64,000 bases of DNA from Betaproteobacteria bacterium (GTDB taxonomy: Bacteria; Pseudomonadota; Gammaproteobacteria; Burkholderiales; SG8-39): assembly GCA_947482825.1 (NCBI GenBank), contig CANKMT010000015.1, forward strand, positions 1-64,000. The letters are read 5' to 3'. A model generated the notes under the pieces. It was not told the origin of the DNA, ran no database searches, and saw only the letters and a list, made by a program, of their open reading frames with translations. Positions 1 to 8,348 of this stretch are shown piece after piece; position 1 is the stretch's first letter, and each line of letters opens with the position of its first letter. Both the position numbers and the translations under genes were made by a program.

Positions 1-147
1 CGGGCTCACCTTGATGATGCTGTAACCGTTGGCCGGCTTGGGCTGCCAGTACGATTCGCCTTCGTCCGGCTGCAGGACGATGGTGTCGCCTTTGTCCCAG
101 GGCTGCAGTTTCGCCAGGGTCGGCGCTCTTTCTGCGGGGGAATTCAT
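1..147 (-). CDS. Cupin-like protein, N-terminal fragment
   Basis: The ATG is at 147 and the frame stays open to the window edge, so only 49 residues are visible. They read as a soluble start (MNSPAERAPTLAKLQPWDKG) followed by a stretch containing GESYWQPKPANGYSIIKVSP. This looks like the leading strand of a small cupin-fold protein, but the metal-binding histidines would lie outside the window. It is the last visible gene of the minus-strand series running down from the IclR gene, 94 bases after the PaaA-like gene. The family call is inference; the open frame and start are seen. Confidence 0.45.
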   Translation of the reverse strand, partial: MNSPAERAPTLAKLQPWDKGDTIVLQPDEGESYWQPKPANGYSIIKVSP

Positions 148-241
148 GCGATGCTCCTTGCGCTTATTCGCAGCGAATCTTCGTACAAGACCCGCACGCA
201 GTCCAGTCCGATCCCCTCTATCAGGGACGGTTGGTCATTAT

Positions 242-1708
242 TTACCCGGCCTGCCGTGCCACCGAGACGCCGGGCATCGGCAGCCCGAGCGCAGCGGCGT
301 CGCGCCCGAGCAATTCGACGAAGATTCCGCGGACCTGCCGGTTCGACGCCGTCTTGATGCCGGCGCGGCAATAAGCTTCCTCATTGGCGCTCCCGTCGCC
401 GCCGAACACGCGCAGCGCGTGCGGGTACCAGTGCCCGAGGATCCGGAGACCTGCTTCGCGCACGCTGGGACGATCGAGCCCCTCGAGGCGCGTCAGCCAT
501 TGGTTTGCGATGCCCTCTTGGCCTTCGTAGTGGATACCGGACCACACGGCCAGCGGCACGAGGCACGAACCGAACGTGGCGAGCGAGGCCGCTTGCGAGG
601 CGCGCGCGGCGATCCATTGCTGCAGGCAGATGTCGGTCCAGCTCTCGGGTAGCGGTTGCTTGAGGAAGTCGACCTTGTGCTTTCCCCCCGTCAGCGTACG
701 TTCCGCCTCGTCGGCAATCGGGTCCGGATCGACGCCCAGCGCCGAGAGCATCCGCGCAGCATGCAGTCCCGATTTTCGATCGTCCCGGTACTGGATCGCG
801 ACCGCGAGTTTTTCCTCGGGTGTCGGCGCGGCAAACACCGCCATTTCGTTCTGCCGCGCATACTTGCTTTGCACCCAGCCGCTGACCACCTTGGCAATCA
901 GCGGGCGGACCTGGGCCGGCACGTCGCTGGCGTCGAGGTAGAGGCCGGTGCCGGCGAGGCTCTCCTCGGGGTATTCGCGGCGATTGCCTTTCCAGAGCGC
1001 GGCGGGCATCTCGAGCGAAATCTCCTTGAGGTCGCGCTCCAGCGATTTGATCCACAGCAGGCGCGACTGGTTGTTGCTCAGCGTCTTGACACCCAGTTCG
1101 AGGTAGCGCTTTTCATTGGACGTATCGACGCCGCCGAATATGTCCAGGCACGAGGGGTAGAACTTCTCGATCGCTTTCTGGCATTCCTCGCGACGCCCTT
1201 CTGCGACCAGCCTTTTTGCGTACTTGTTGCCTTGCGCTGTATGGCCAAGCGCTTCATCGACGTAGTTCTTTGCGTGCCACACCGCCAGCGGAACGTAGCT
1301 CGCACCGAGTCCGCCGATCGACTGGATGCCGCCGGTGCGCTCGGCGAGCACCCGGGTCATGCTCCGTTCGACCCAGTCTTCCATGCGCATGCGGAAGTAG
1401 TCGAGCTTGCGCTCGCCAACGGTCACCGAACTCTCTGCCTCCTTGATGTAGGGCAGGGGATCGACCCCCATGTCCCGCAGGATCAGCGATACGCCAAGGC
1501 CGTGTTCCTTTTCCTGGGCGATCTGGAAGTCGACCCACGCTTTGTCCTCGGCGGTGGGGCAGACCGAACCGGAGCGATCCGGGGCATCGGCGTACTCCGA
1601 CTGGATTTGTACGGTGAGCATCTTCACGATGAACTGGCGCACGTCGTCCGGCACTTGCTCGGCGCGCAGGTAGATCTTCCGGTTGGCAACGCGTTCTGGC
1701 AGGGACAT
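242..1708 (-). CDS. Tandem-duplicated PaaA/PaaC-like ferritin-fold protein
   Basis: A 488-residue protein built of two similar halves (about 10-245 and 255-488). Both contain an LGVDP/MGVDP stretch, a VPLAVW stretch, an FGG(V/D) loop and a G(V/I)KTxSNxQ motif near their ends. This matches the phenylacetic acid catabolic protein family (PaaA/PaaC, diiron epoxidase of phenylacetyl-CoA). Half 1 keeps an ExxH pair (E66, H69) and E152/H156. The aligned positions in half 2 are D310/S313 and Q397/A401, so half 2 probably binds no metal. The ATG at 1708 was chosen because upstream codons are unlike the family; GGAGCAAA lies just upstream. It follows the enoyl-CoA hydratase and CoA ligase, suggesting oxygenation of a CoA thioester. 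Substrate unknown. Confidence 0.7.
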   Translation of the reverse strand: MSLPERVANRKIYLRAEQVPDDVRQFIVKMLTVQIQSEYADAPDRSGSVCPTAEDKAWVDFQIAQEKEHGLGVSLILRDMGVDPLPYIKEAESSVTVGERKLDYFRMRMEDWVERSMTRVLAERTGGIQSIGGLGASYVPLAVWHAKNYVDEALGHTAQGNKYAKRLVAEGRREECQKAIEKFYPSCLDIFGGVDTSNEKRYLELGVKTLSNNQSRLLWIKSLERDLKEISLEMPAALWKGNRREYPEESLAGTGLYLDASDVPAQVRPLIAKVVSGWVQSKYARQNEMAVFAAPTPEEKLAVAIQYRDDRKSGLHAARMLSALGVDPDPIADEAERTLTGGKHKVDFLKQPLPESWTDICLQQWIAARASQAASLATFGSCLVPLAVWSGIHYEGQEGIANQWLTRLEGLDRPSVREAGLRILGHWYPHALRVFGGDGSANEEAYCRAGIKTASNRQVRGIFVELLGRDAAALGLPMPGVSVARQAG

Positions 1709-1752
1709 GGTTTGCTCCTTCAATCGAATGTTCAGGCGATTCGCCGGCCAGC

Positions 1753-2532
1753 TTACTTGCCGCGAAACACCGGCTTGCGCTTTTCGAGGATGGCCGCGAT
1801 TCCTTCTTTCCTGTCCTCGGTGGTGCGAAGCAGCCCGCCCAAATAGGACTCGAGCCGGATGCCGTCTTCGATCGACAGGTCCGTGCTCTTGATCACCGCC
1901 TCCTTGCCGTACTTGAGCGCGAGCGGGGCCTTGGCCGAGAGCTTCTTGGCCCATTGCCTGGCGGTCGGCAAAAGGTCTGCTGCGGCCACGACCCGGTTCA
2001 CGAGCCCGATGCGATAGGCCTCGGCGGCATCGATGCGCTCGCCGAACAGGACCAGTTCCATCGCGCGGCCGAGGCCGGCGAGCCGTGCAATGCGCTGCGT
2101 CGCCCCGCCCGCGGGAATCGAGCCCAGGTTGATTTCGGGCACGGCAAAACTGGCCTCGGGTGCGGCGAGGCGGAAGTCACAAGCCAGCGCCAGTTCGAAT
2201 CCGCCTCCCAGGGCCATCCCGTTGACGGCGGCGATGCTGGGCTTGCCGAGCGAAGCGAGCGTCGCCCGGAAGTCTCCCCACCAGCGTGACTCCACCGACT
2301 CGATCGGCGGCTCGGTCACGCTGCCATCCTTGAGGTCCGCGCCCGCGGAGAAAGCGCGCCCGGCGCCGGTGATCAGCAGCACACGCCGGGCAGGATCGTC
2401 GCGCGCGGCGAGGAACACGTCCATCAGCTCTTCGCGACACTTCGCATTGATGGCGTTGAGCTGATCCACGCGGTTCAGCGTGATTTCGACGATGCCCTCT
2501 TCTTCCGCGACCAAAAGCGTTTCATACGTCAT
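1753..2532 (-). CDS. Enoyl-CoA hydratase/isomerase family protein
   Basis: A 259-residue crotonase-fold protein of full family length. It shows the oxyanion-hole segments (AFSAGADLK at about 60-68 and NGMALGGGFELALACD at 104-119). Both glutamates of classical hydratases are present: E133 in the PEINLG motif and E159 in AMELVL, so a real water-adding activity is plausible. It lies 27 bases after the acyl-CoA ligase and 44 before the PaaA-like gene on the same strand. That arrangement fits CoA activation, oxygenation and hydration or ring opening as in the phenylacetate route. The exact substrate cannot be read from the sequence. Confidence 0.88.
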   Translation of the reverse strand: MTYETLLVAEEEGIVEITLNRVDQLNAINAKCREELMDVFLAARDDPARRVLLITGAGRAFSAGADLKDGSVTEPPIESVESRWWGDFRATLASLGKPSIAAVNGMALGGGFELALACDFRLAAPEASFAVPEINLGSIPAGGATQRIARLAGLGRAMELVLFGERIDAAEAYRIGLVNRVVAAADLLPTARQWAKKLSAKAPLALKYGKEAVIKSTDLSIEDGIRLESYLGGLLRTTEDRKEGIAAILEKRKPVFRGK

Positions 2533-2559
2533 CTCACCAATCCTTATTCAAGTGAATTC

Positions 2560-4119
2560 TCAGCCGGCAGCAACCGCTGTGCCGGAAAACTTCGCCACGA
2601 GCGCGCGCTTGTCGACCTTGTTGGAGCCGTTGCGCGGCAATGCGTCCACAAAAATGATCTGCTTGGGCAGCTTGTAGCTGCTCAGGTGCGTGCGGCAATG
2701 CTCGATCAGTTCTCCCTCGACAACGCCGGAAGATGCGCGGCGCGCGACGATGGCAGTCACCGCCTCTTCCCAATGCGGATGGGGCAATCCGAACACCGCA
2801 CAGTCGAGCACGTCGGGGTGGGCCGCAAGCGCATGCTCGACCTCGGCCGCGTGCACTGTCATGCCGGCCGTCTTGATGACATCCTTGATCCTGCCGGTCA
2901 AGAGGAGGGCGCCGTCTTCGCCCTGGCAACCCAGGTCGCCCGTGTGCAGCCATCCACCGTCCATTGCAATCGCGGTGAGGTCCGGCGCGTTCCAGTAGCC
3001 GCTCATCCCGGTCGGCGAGCGCACCACCACCTCGCCCTCGCCGCGGCCGGGCGGCACGAGCTGGCCGTTTGCGCCGAGGATGCCGATCTCGCTGCCCGGC
3101 CACGCGTAACCCACGCAGTTCGACGGATGCCCGGTGTTCGCAAGGCAATCGTAGGTCGCGATGTTGCTGACCTCGGTCATGCCGTACGTGATCTCGAGCG
3201 GCAGTCCGGGAAAGCGGCGAAAGATTTCGCTTCGGATCGCTTCAGGGAGGAATCCCGCAGTCCAGTGCAGCTTACGCAGCGAGCCGAGATCGACCGGCCG
3301 GCGATCCATCGATGCGAAGAGCCCTTTTGCGGACAGAACGGGGTGCAGGTACAGCCGAGACACCCGATGGCGCGGGACGAGTTCGAGCAGCGAGTCCGGG
3401 TCGGTGCGCGTGGGGATGACGAGCGTGCCGCCTGCCAGCAGCACGGCGAAGGGGCCGGTCAAGGAGCCGCCGGTGTGCGCCATTGGCGCCCGCCCGAGCA
3501 GTACGTCGTCGCGTGACAGGCGTTGCGCAAGCATTGCCAGGCCCCACGCTACGCTGAGGTGGGAGCGGACGACGCCTTTGGGCCGACCGGTGCTTCCGGC
3601 CGTGTAGTAAATGGCGCAGGGCTTGCTGAGGTCCTGCGGCTGATGCATGACCGGTGGAAGGCTGCGATCGACTAGCGCTTCGTAATCTTCGATTCCGCTC
3701 CGGGGTGGATCCACGCACACAATAAGCATGTCGGGTATCCGTCCGTCGGCGCAAAGCGCTTCCACGGCCGGAAGGTGCTCCGGGTCGGTAATCAAGCACC
3801 GGGCCCCGCTGTTATCGACGTAAAAGTGCAGTTCTTCGAAAGCAGTGCGCGGATTCAGCGGCACGACAACGGCGCCGGCGCGGATGATCGCCCACCAGGC
3901 CTCGACGAATCGGGTGCTGTTCGGCAGCAACAGGACGACCCGGTCGCCCGAGAGGATGCCGAGATCCTGGAGGCCGTTCGCGAGTCGCCCGATCCGGTCC
4001 ACCAACCGGGTGTACGTCGTCACCTCTGCGTCATGGCAGATCGCAGCCTGGGGGCCAAACCGGCGCTCGCCTGCGAGCAGCAGCGATGCGGCATCGAAAG
4101 ACGGGGGCGGGGTCATCAC
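2560..4119 (-). CDS. AMP-dependent acyl-CoA synthetase/ligase
   Basis: A 519-residue member of the ANL superfamily that activates a carboxylic acid through an acyl-adenylate to the CoA thioester. Visible motifs are the P-loop-like IYYTAGSTGRPKG near residue 170, YGMTEVSN near 310, HTGDLG near 390, the hinge GRIKDVIKTAGM and the C-terminal catalytic lysine in NGSNKVDKRAL. It is the first structural gene after the IclR regulator (34-base gap) and presumably makes the substrate for the downstream hydratase and PaaA-like protein. Substrate not identifiable; aromatic or medium-chain acids are the usual range of this subgroup. Confidence 0.9.
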   Translation of the reverse strand: MMTPPPSFDAASLLLAGERRFGPQAAICHDAEVTTYTRLVDRIGRLANGLQDLGILSGDRVVLLLPNSTRFVEAWWAIIRAGAVVVPLNPRTAFEELHFYVDNSGARCLITDPEHLPAVEALCADGRIPDMLIVCVDPPRSGIEDYEALVDRSLPPVMHQPQDLSKPCAIYYTAGSTGRPKGVVRSHLSVAWGLAMLAQRLSRDDVLLGRAPMAHTGGSLTGPFAVLLAGGTLVIPTRTDPDSLLELVPRHRVSRLYLHPVLSAKGLFASMDRRPVDLGSLRKLHWTAGFLPEAIRSEIFRRFPGLPLEITYGMTEVSNIATYDCLANTGHPSNCVGYAWPGSEIGILGANGQLVPPGRGEGEVVVRSPTGMSGYWNAPDLTAIAMDGGWLHTGDLGCQGEDGALLLTGRIKDVIKTAGMTVHAAEVEHALAAHPDVLDCAVFGLPHPHWEEAVTAIVARRASSGVVEGELIEHCRTHLSSYKLPKQIIFVDALPRNGSNKVDKRALVAKFSGTAVAAG

Positions 4120-4153
4120 TTGCCCTTGCGCATCAACGGCGAGCCACGTCGAT

Positions 4154-5011
4154 TCAGCCGCCGCGCGTCACGGGCTGGGCCCGGAACTGTCTTGCCTTGC
4201 CGTTGCTCCGCGCGCCGGGGCTCTGGGTACGCGCGCCAAGCGCCACCGAGATTCCCTCCGCGCACTCGAGCAGATTGGGCAGGAGCTTTTCCATCCGCTC
4301 GTCGGTCAGGCGCTGGGCGGGGCCGACGATGCCGACGCTTGCAACTACGCGGTCCGTCGCGTCGCGAATCGGAGCGGCCATGCTGCGTGCCCCCGAGTAG
4401 ATTTCCTGGTTGCTTGTGGCGTAACCACGCTTGCGGATCTGGGCAAGGTCGCTGCGCAATGCGTCCTTGTCGACCAGGGTGCCTGCGGTAAAGCGGCGCA
4501 GCCGGCCCCGCAGGTATTGCTCCTGGAATTCCGGGTTCATGTGCGCCAGCAGGATCCGGCGCGTGGACCCGCAATGCAGCGGGAAGCTCATGCCGTCGCT
4601 CGGAATCACGCGCATCGGCTCGGGACTTTCAAGCATCTCGAGATAGGTCGCCTGGCTGTCGGTTGGCACGACAAGTACGACGGTTTCGCGCGACATACGC
4701 ACCAGCAGCTGCATGAAGGGCAGCGCGGTGTGCCGCAGGTCCAGCGAAAGGCGGATGACGTCGCCAAGCTGCAGCAACCGGGCGCCGAGCATGTAGCTGT
4801 CGGTCCCCTCCTTCTGCCTCACGACGCCTTTGTCGCGCAGCGTAGCGATCAGCCGATAGGTCGTACTGCGCGGAAAGCCGAGCTCACGCGAGATTTCGTC
4901 TACCGTGAGGGACGGCCTTTCGCGGGTGAAGGCGAAAATCACGTCGATCGCCTTGCCAAGCGACTTGATCGCCTTCTGCCCGGAACTTGCCGCGGGTTTC
5001 CTTTGCGCCAT
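4154..5011 (-). CDS. IclR family transcriptional regulator
   Basis: A 285-residue one-component regulator. Residues about 20-80 form the N-terminal winged helix-turn-helix (LTVDEISRELGFPRSTTYRLI). The rest is the GAF-like IclR effector domain, including HCGSTRRILLA, RGYATSNQEIYSGARSMAAPI and ASVGIVGPAQRLT. The ATG at 5011 is preferred over a TTG three codons upstream. The gene is divergent from the SDR operon and upstream of the ligase-hydratase genes, so it probably controls both directions. Inverted repeats at 5031-5044 and 5126-5139 are candidate binding sites. The effector is unknown but is probably a pathway acid or CoA ester. Confidence 0.92.
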   Translation of the reverse strand: MAQRKPAASSGQKAIKSLGKAIDVIFAFTRERPSLTVDEISRELGFPRSTTYRLIATLRDKGVVRQKEGTDSYMLGARLLQLGDVIRLSLDLRHTALPFMQLLVRMSRETVVLVVPTDSQATYLEMLESPEPMRVIPSDGMSFPLHCGSTRRILLAHMNPEFQEQYLRGRLRRFTAGTLVDKDALRSDLAQIRKRGYATSNQEIYSGARSMAAPIRDATDRVVASVGIVGPAQRLTDERMEKLLPNLLECAEGISVALGARTQSPGARSNGKARQFRAQPVTRGG

Positions 5012-5030
5012 GTTTTGCAATGTAAGACTG

Positions 5031-5044
5031 TGTTCTCAGGAACA
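5031..5044. promoter_or_regulatory. Candidate IclR operator (autoregulation)
   Basis: A 14-base inverted repeat, TGTTC-TCAG-GAACA, lies 20 bases upstream of the IclR start. It is of the size and symmetry expected for an IclR-family half-site pair, and its position would allow the regulator to repress its own gene. Symmetry is seen; the assignment is inference. Confidence 0.4.
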
Positions 5045-5088
5045 AAGGCTAGCCAGTAGCCCCCGCGCTGTCAATTTCGCACGCCGGC

Positions 5089-5117
5089 TTGACAGCGAAA
5101 ATGTGGGCCACTAGAGT
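5089..5117 (+). promoter_or_regulatory. Sigma-70-like promoter of the SDR operon
   Basis: A perfect -35 hexamer TTGACA (5089-5094) is followed after 17 bases by TAGAGT (5112-5117). Predicted transcription would start near 5124, giving a leader of about 50 bases before the ATG at 5177. The site sits in the divergent region with the IclR gene. Confidence 0.6.
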
Positions 5118-5125
5118 GTCTTGGA

Positions 5126-5139
5126 GAGACTGCAGTCTC
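5126..5139. promoter_or_regulatory. Perfect 14-bp palindrome at the predicted start site
   Basis: GAGACTGCAGTCTC is a perfect palindrome placed directly after the predicted -10 element and start site of the SDR operon. A protein bound here would block transcription, so it is a candidate repressor operator, perhaps of the divergent IclR protein. Its sequence differs from the other inverted repeat at 5031-5044, so the two may not bind the same protein. Confidence 0.4.
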
Positions 5140-5176
5140 ACAAAGTAAGAACAACCCGGATCGAGGAGGAGGGGCG

Positions 5177-5917
5177 ATGGCCGACCGTCTGGCTGGGCAG
5201 GTTGCGCTGATCACCGGTGGGGGCTCGGGCATAGGCCGGGCGGCGGTGCTGCGCTTCGCGGCCGAGGGTGCGCAGGTCCTGATCGCGGATCGCGACCGGG
5301 CGGCGGCGGAGTCGGTGATGAGGGAAGTCCCCGGCGCGGCGGTTGCCGTCGGCGACGTCTCGCTGGCGGCCGACGCGGAGGCGATGACGAAGGCGGCGCT
5401 GGATCGATTCGGCCGGCTCGACATCCTCATCAACAATGCCGGCATGTCATTCACGGCTTCGGTCCTCGACATGGCCGAGGCAGACTGGCGGCGGGTCTTC
5501 GACGTCAACCTCACGAGCATGTTCCTGATGTGCAAGTTCGCGATCCCGGCCATGGCGCGCACGGGCGGCGGACGCATCGTCAATACCGGGTCCGGCCTCG
5601 GCGTGGTGATCGGGCCGGGAGGCAAGACGGCCTACTCGACCTCCAAGGCCGCCGTCGTCCACTTCACCAAGTGCCTGGCCGTGGACCATGCGGCCGCCGG
5701 CATTCGCGTGAACTGCGTTTGCCCAGGCCCGGTCGAATCGCCGATGTTCCTGCGCAATCCCGCGGAGCTGCGCGAGAGGCTGGCGCAGAGCCGGCCGCTG
5801 CGCCGCATCGGCAAGGCCGAGGAAATCGCCAACGCGATGCTGTTCCTCGCGTCCGAGGAAAGCAGCTACATCACCGGACATGCGCTGATGGTCGATGGGG
5901 GCGGCTCGATCGTATGA
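5177..5917 (+). CDS. SDR family NAD(P)-dependent oxidoreductase
   Basis: A 246-residue classical short-chain dehydrogenase/reductase. It has the cofactor motif TGGGSGIG near residue 13, NNAG near 87, a serine in NTGSG, the YxxxK pair in YSTSK near residue 154, and the C-terminal MVDGGG of 3-oxoacyl-ACP-reductase-like members. A strong Shine-Dalgarno (GAGGAGG) precedes the ATG. It is the first gene of a three-gene operon with the M29-like protein and the TauD-type dioxygenase. Substrate unknown; oxidation of an alcohol formed by the dioxygenase is possible. Confidence 0.9.
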   Translation: MADRLAGQVALITGGGSGIGRAAVLRFAAEGAQVLIADRDRAAAESVMREVPGAAVAVGDVSLAADAEAMTKAALDRFGRLDILINNAGMSFTASVLDMAEADWRRVFDVNLTSMFLMCKFAIPAMARTGGGRIVNTGSGLGVVIGPGGKTAYSTSKAAVVHFTKCLAVDHAAAGIRVNCVCPGPVESPMFLRNPAELRERLAQSRPLRRIGKAEEIANAMLFLASEESSYITGHALMVDGGGSIV

Positions 5918-5946
5918 ACGCTTTGCCTGCGAGCAGGAGGTAACCC

Positions 5947-7341
5947 ATGCCGGATACGTACCTACCCAGGGCCCAGGGCCCGTTTGCAGCGCCGCGGGCG
6001 CCGGAGCTGGAGCAGGCCGGATTGATGGACGACCTGGTCGCCAAAGCCTGTGTTCTATGCAGCCGACCGAGCGGGCGCAACAACACGCAGCCCGGCTACG
6101 GCATGAAGCGGGGCGAGAAAGTGCTGCTGGGCGTCGACAGTTCGTACGACTGGCGGGTGGTCGAGGCCCTGAAAGCCGCGGCCAACGATCTCGGCGCGAA
6201 GATGGACATCATCATGGTCGACTCGGGTGGACCGCAGCGCTCCGTCTACCACATCACCGACACGCCGCTCGACGGCGCCGACGAGGCGCGCAGCGTGCAA
6301 CGCTCGATTGGCACCGACATCCGGCGCAATCCCTACCTTGTTCGCGAGATTGCGGACAAACACAACTACGACCTCGTGATCAACGGGACCGCCGGTCCGA
6401 TCCCGGACACGCCCTACCGCTGGGAGCGTCTGCCGTGGACTTCGGTGGAGCACTGGGCAGGCGACGAGATCACGTTCCCGATCGAGCTGCAGGTCGCCAT
6501 CGACCAGGTCGTCTGGGAGCAGATCCAGCGCTGCGTGCGCGTGCGCTTCACCGACCCCGAAGGCACGGACGTCACGTTCAGCAACTACAACGACAGCCGA
6601 TGGATGTACCAGAGCCACCAGTGGGGCAAGCCGCTCTACATCACTGCAGAGGAGGACGCGACCGGTGTCATCGCGGGCACGACGAACCATCGTGGCGTGT
6701 TCGAATGGTGCGAGGCGCGCGTCGACGACGGCCTGATCACGTCAGTCAAGGGCGGCGGGGAGTACGGCGAGATCTGGCGCCAGAAGCTCGACGAATTCAA
6801 GGACGTCATCATGCCCCCGTACCGCACTCGCAAGGTGGCGGGCTCGCGGGAGGTCGCCTGCAAGCACCGACCCGGGTTCTTCTGGTACTGGGAATGTGCG
6901 ATCGGCACGATGCCGAAAGTCTTCCGCCCATCGACGGGCCTGTTCGATCTCCTGTACGAGCGCCGCCGCTCAGGCCTCGTCCACCACGGCTTCGGACCGA
7001 ACAGCGACGAGATCCCGGAGATGGCCAAGGCTGGCCTGCCGACCCGGCACGTCCACATCCACAACCTGTTCTCGACCTACGAAGGAACGACCGCCAGCGG
7101 CGAGAAGATCGTCGTCATCGATCGCGGACGGCTCACCGCATTCGACGATCCCAGGGTGCGGGCGGTCGCCGAAAAGTTCGGCGATCCGGATACGTTGCTG
7201 CAGGAAGCATGGATCCCCGCCATCCCGGGAATCAATGCCGAAGGCGACTACATGGAGGACTACGCGGGTGATCCGCGCACGCGAGTGCTCGACTGGGCAC
7301 GCAAGCGCGCGGCCGGGTTTGTGGACCGGGGGAGGCGATGA
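5947..7341 (+). CDS. Uncharacterised protein, distant M29 aminopeptidase/NicX-like fold
   Basis: A 464-residue soluble protein that I do not recognise with certainty. The N-terminal half has a pattern like the M29 aminopeptidase and NicX (2,5-dihydroxypyridine dioxygenase) group: MKRGEKVLLGVDSS followed by a variable domain, then VRVRFTDPEGTDVTF, a phrase typical of that group. The C-terminal half holds candidate metal ligands in GLVHHGFGPNSDE and RHVHIHNLF. An N-terminal CVLCSRP pair of cysteines is unusual. It ends by overlapping the TauD-type gene by four bases (ATGA), so the two are probably translated together. A ring-opening or amide-cleaving metalloenzyme is a guess from context. Confidence 0.5.
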   Translation: MPDTYLPRAQGPFAAPRAPELEQAGLMDDLVAKACVLCSRPSGRNNTQPGYGMKRGEKVLLGVDSSYDWRVVEALKAAANDLGAKMDIIMVDSGGPQRSVYHITDTPLDGADEARSVQRSIGTDIRRNPYLVREIADKHNYDLVINGTAGPIPDTPYRWERLPWTSVEHWAGDEITFPIELQVAIDQVVWEQIQRCVRVRFTDPEGTDVTFSNYNDSRWMYQSHQWGKPLYITAEEDATGVIAGTTNHRGVFEWCEARVDDGLITSVKGGGEYGEIWRQKLDEFKDVIMPPYRTRKVAGSREVACKHRPGFFWYWECAIGTMPKVFRPSTGLFDLLYERRRSGLVHHGFGPNSDEIPEMAKAGLPTRHVHIHNLFSTYEGTTASGEKIVVIDRGRLTAFDDPRVRAVAEKFGDPDTLLQEAWIPAIPGINAEGDYMEDYAGDPRTRVLDWARKRAAGFVDRGRR

Positions 7342-8195
7342 CGAAGGGCGAGGCGCAGGCGCAAGCAACTGCAACTGGGCAAAGGTCGCTGAAATTCCGG
7401 CCGCTCTCCCCGGTCGTGGGGGCGGAGGTGACCGGCATGGACTTCAGCCGCGAGGCTGACCAAGACACCGTCCGTCAGCTGCGCGATGCGTTCGATCGCT
7501 ACAACGCGCTGCTCTTCCGCAATGTCACGCTCGCTGTGGAGGAACAGGCCAGGTTTGGCCGGATCTTCGGCCAGATCAAGGTGCGCGGCGACTACAAGCC
7601 CAACGAATTTCCCGATACGCAGCATATTTCGAACACGCGTGCCGACGGCATGCTCGGCGATGGCGAGCTCACCTTCCATTACGACCAGCTCTTCTATCCC
7701 GACCCGCTCAAGGCGATCATGCTCTACGGCGTCGAAGTGCCGAAGGGCAAAGGCGGGGAGACGCTGTTCTGCAATACATCCCTTGCGTACGACGCGCTGC
7801 CGGATGATTTCAAGGTGGAACTCCACGGCCTGTCGTGCATTCACGCGTACAACTACAAAGGCAACCGTGCGGACCCGAATTTCGCGCGCTCGGGCGGAGC
7901 CGACGCGCCGCGCTTCCAGCACTCGCTGGTGTGGATCCATCCACGGACGGGGCGGCGCTCGTTGTGGTTCAGCAAGGCCTCCACAGACCGGGTCGTCGAA
8001 CTGGATACGGCCGCAAGCGAGTTACTGCTTGCTCGCCTGCGGGAGGCGGTCTATCGGCCGGAATTCATCCACACCCACCGCTGGCATGTCGGCGATTTGC
8101 TCATCTGGAGCAACCAGGTGGTCCAGCACGCGAGGACGCCGTTCGACCCGGCTGAACCACGTACGCTGCGCAGGACCCCGATCGTCGAGGGGTAA
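7338..8195 (+). CDS. TauD/TfdA-family Fe(II)/2-oxoglutarate dioxygenase
   Basis: A 285-residue protein with the non-haem iron facial triad: HxD at H114/D116 (FHYDQ) and a distal histidine near 264 (VQHARTPF). An arginine near 278-279 (LRRTP) would bind 2-oxoglutarate. Such enzymes hydroxylate substrates such as taurine, 2,4-D or other small acids. The start overlaps the preceding gene by four bases, pointing to a common operon with it and the SDR. The substrate is not evident, but clustering with the SDR suggests hydroxylation followed by dehydrogenation. Confidence 0.88.
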   Translation: MTKGEAQAQATATGQRSLKFRPLSPVVGAEVTGMDFSREADQDTVRQLRDAFDRYNALLFRNVTLAVEEQARFGRIFGQIKVRGDYKPNEFPDTQHISNTRADGMLGDGELTFHYDQLFYPDPLKAIMLYGVEVPKGKGGETLFCNTSLAYDALPDDFKVELHGLSCIHAYNYKGNRADPNFARSGGADAPRFQHSLVWIHPRTGRRSLWFSKASTDRVVELDTAASELLLARLREAVYRPEFIHTHRWHVGDLLIWSNQVVQHARTPFDPAEPRTLRRTPIVEG

Positions 8196-8244
8196 GGCGA
8201 GGCGCGCGTGACGCAGGGTCTGCCGGCGGTGCACCGGTTTAGAA

Positions 8245-8268
8245 AACAAGATTGGTTACAGAATTGTT
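8245..8268. promoter_or_regulatory. Possible GntR-type inverted repeat
   Basis: A short inverted repeat, AACAA-14 bases-TTGTT, lies about 80 bases upstream of the GntR gene in the only AT-richer part of the gap. It could be an autoregulatory site. The arms are only five bases, so chance is a real alternative. Confidence 0.2.
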
Positions 8269-8348
8269 GCCGCTGCTGCTAGGATTGTCGCTGTTCGCTG
8301 GCTGCCATACGCTCCGGGCCGCGCGAACCGACCTGGCGACACGAAGAC

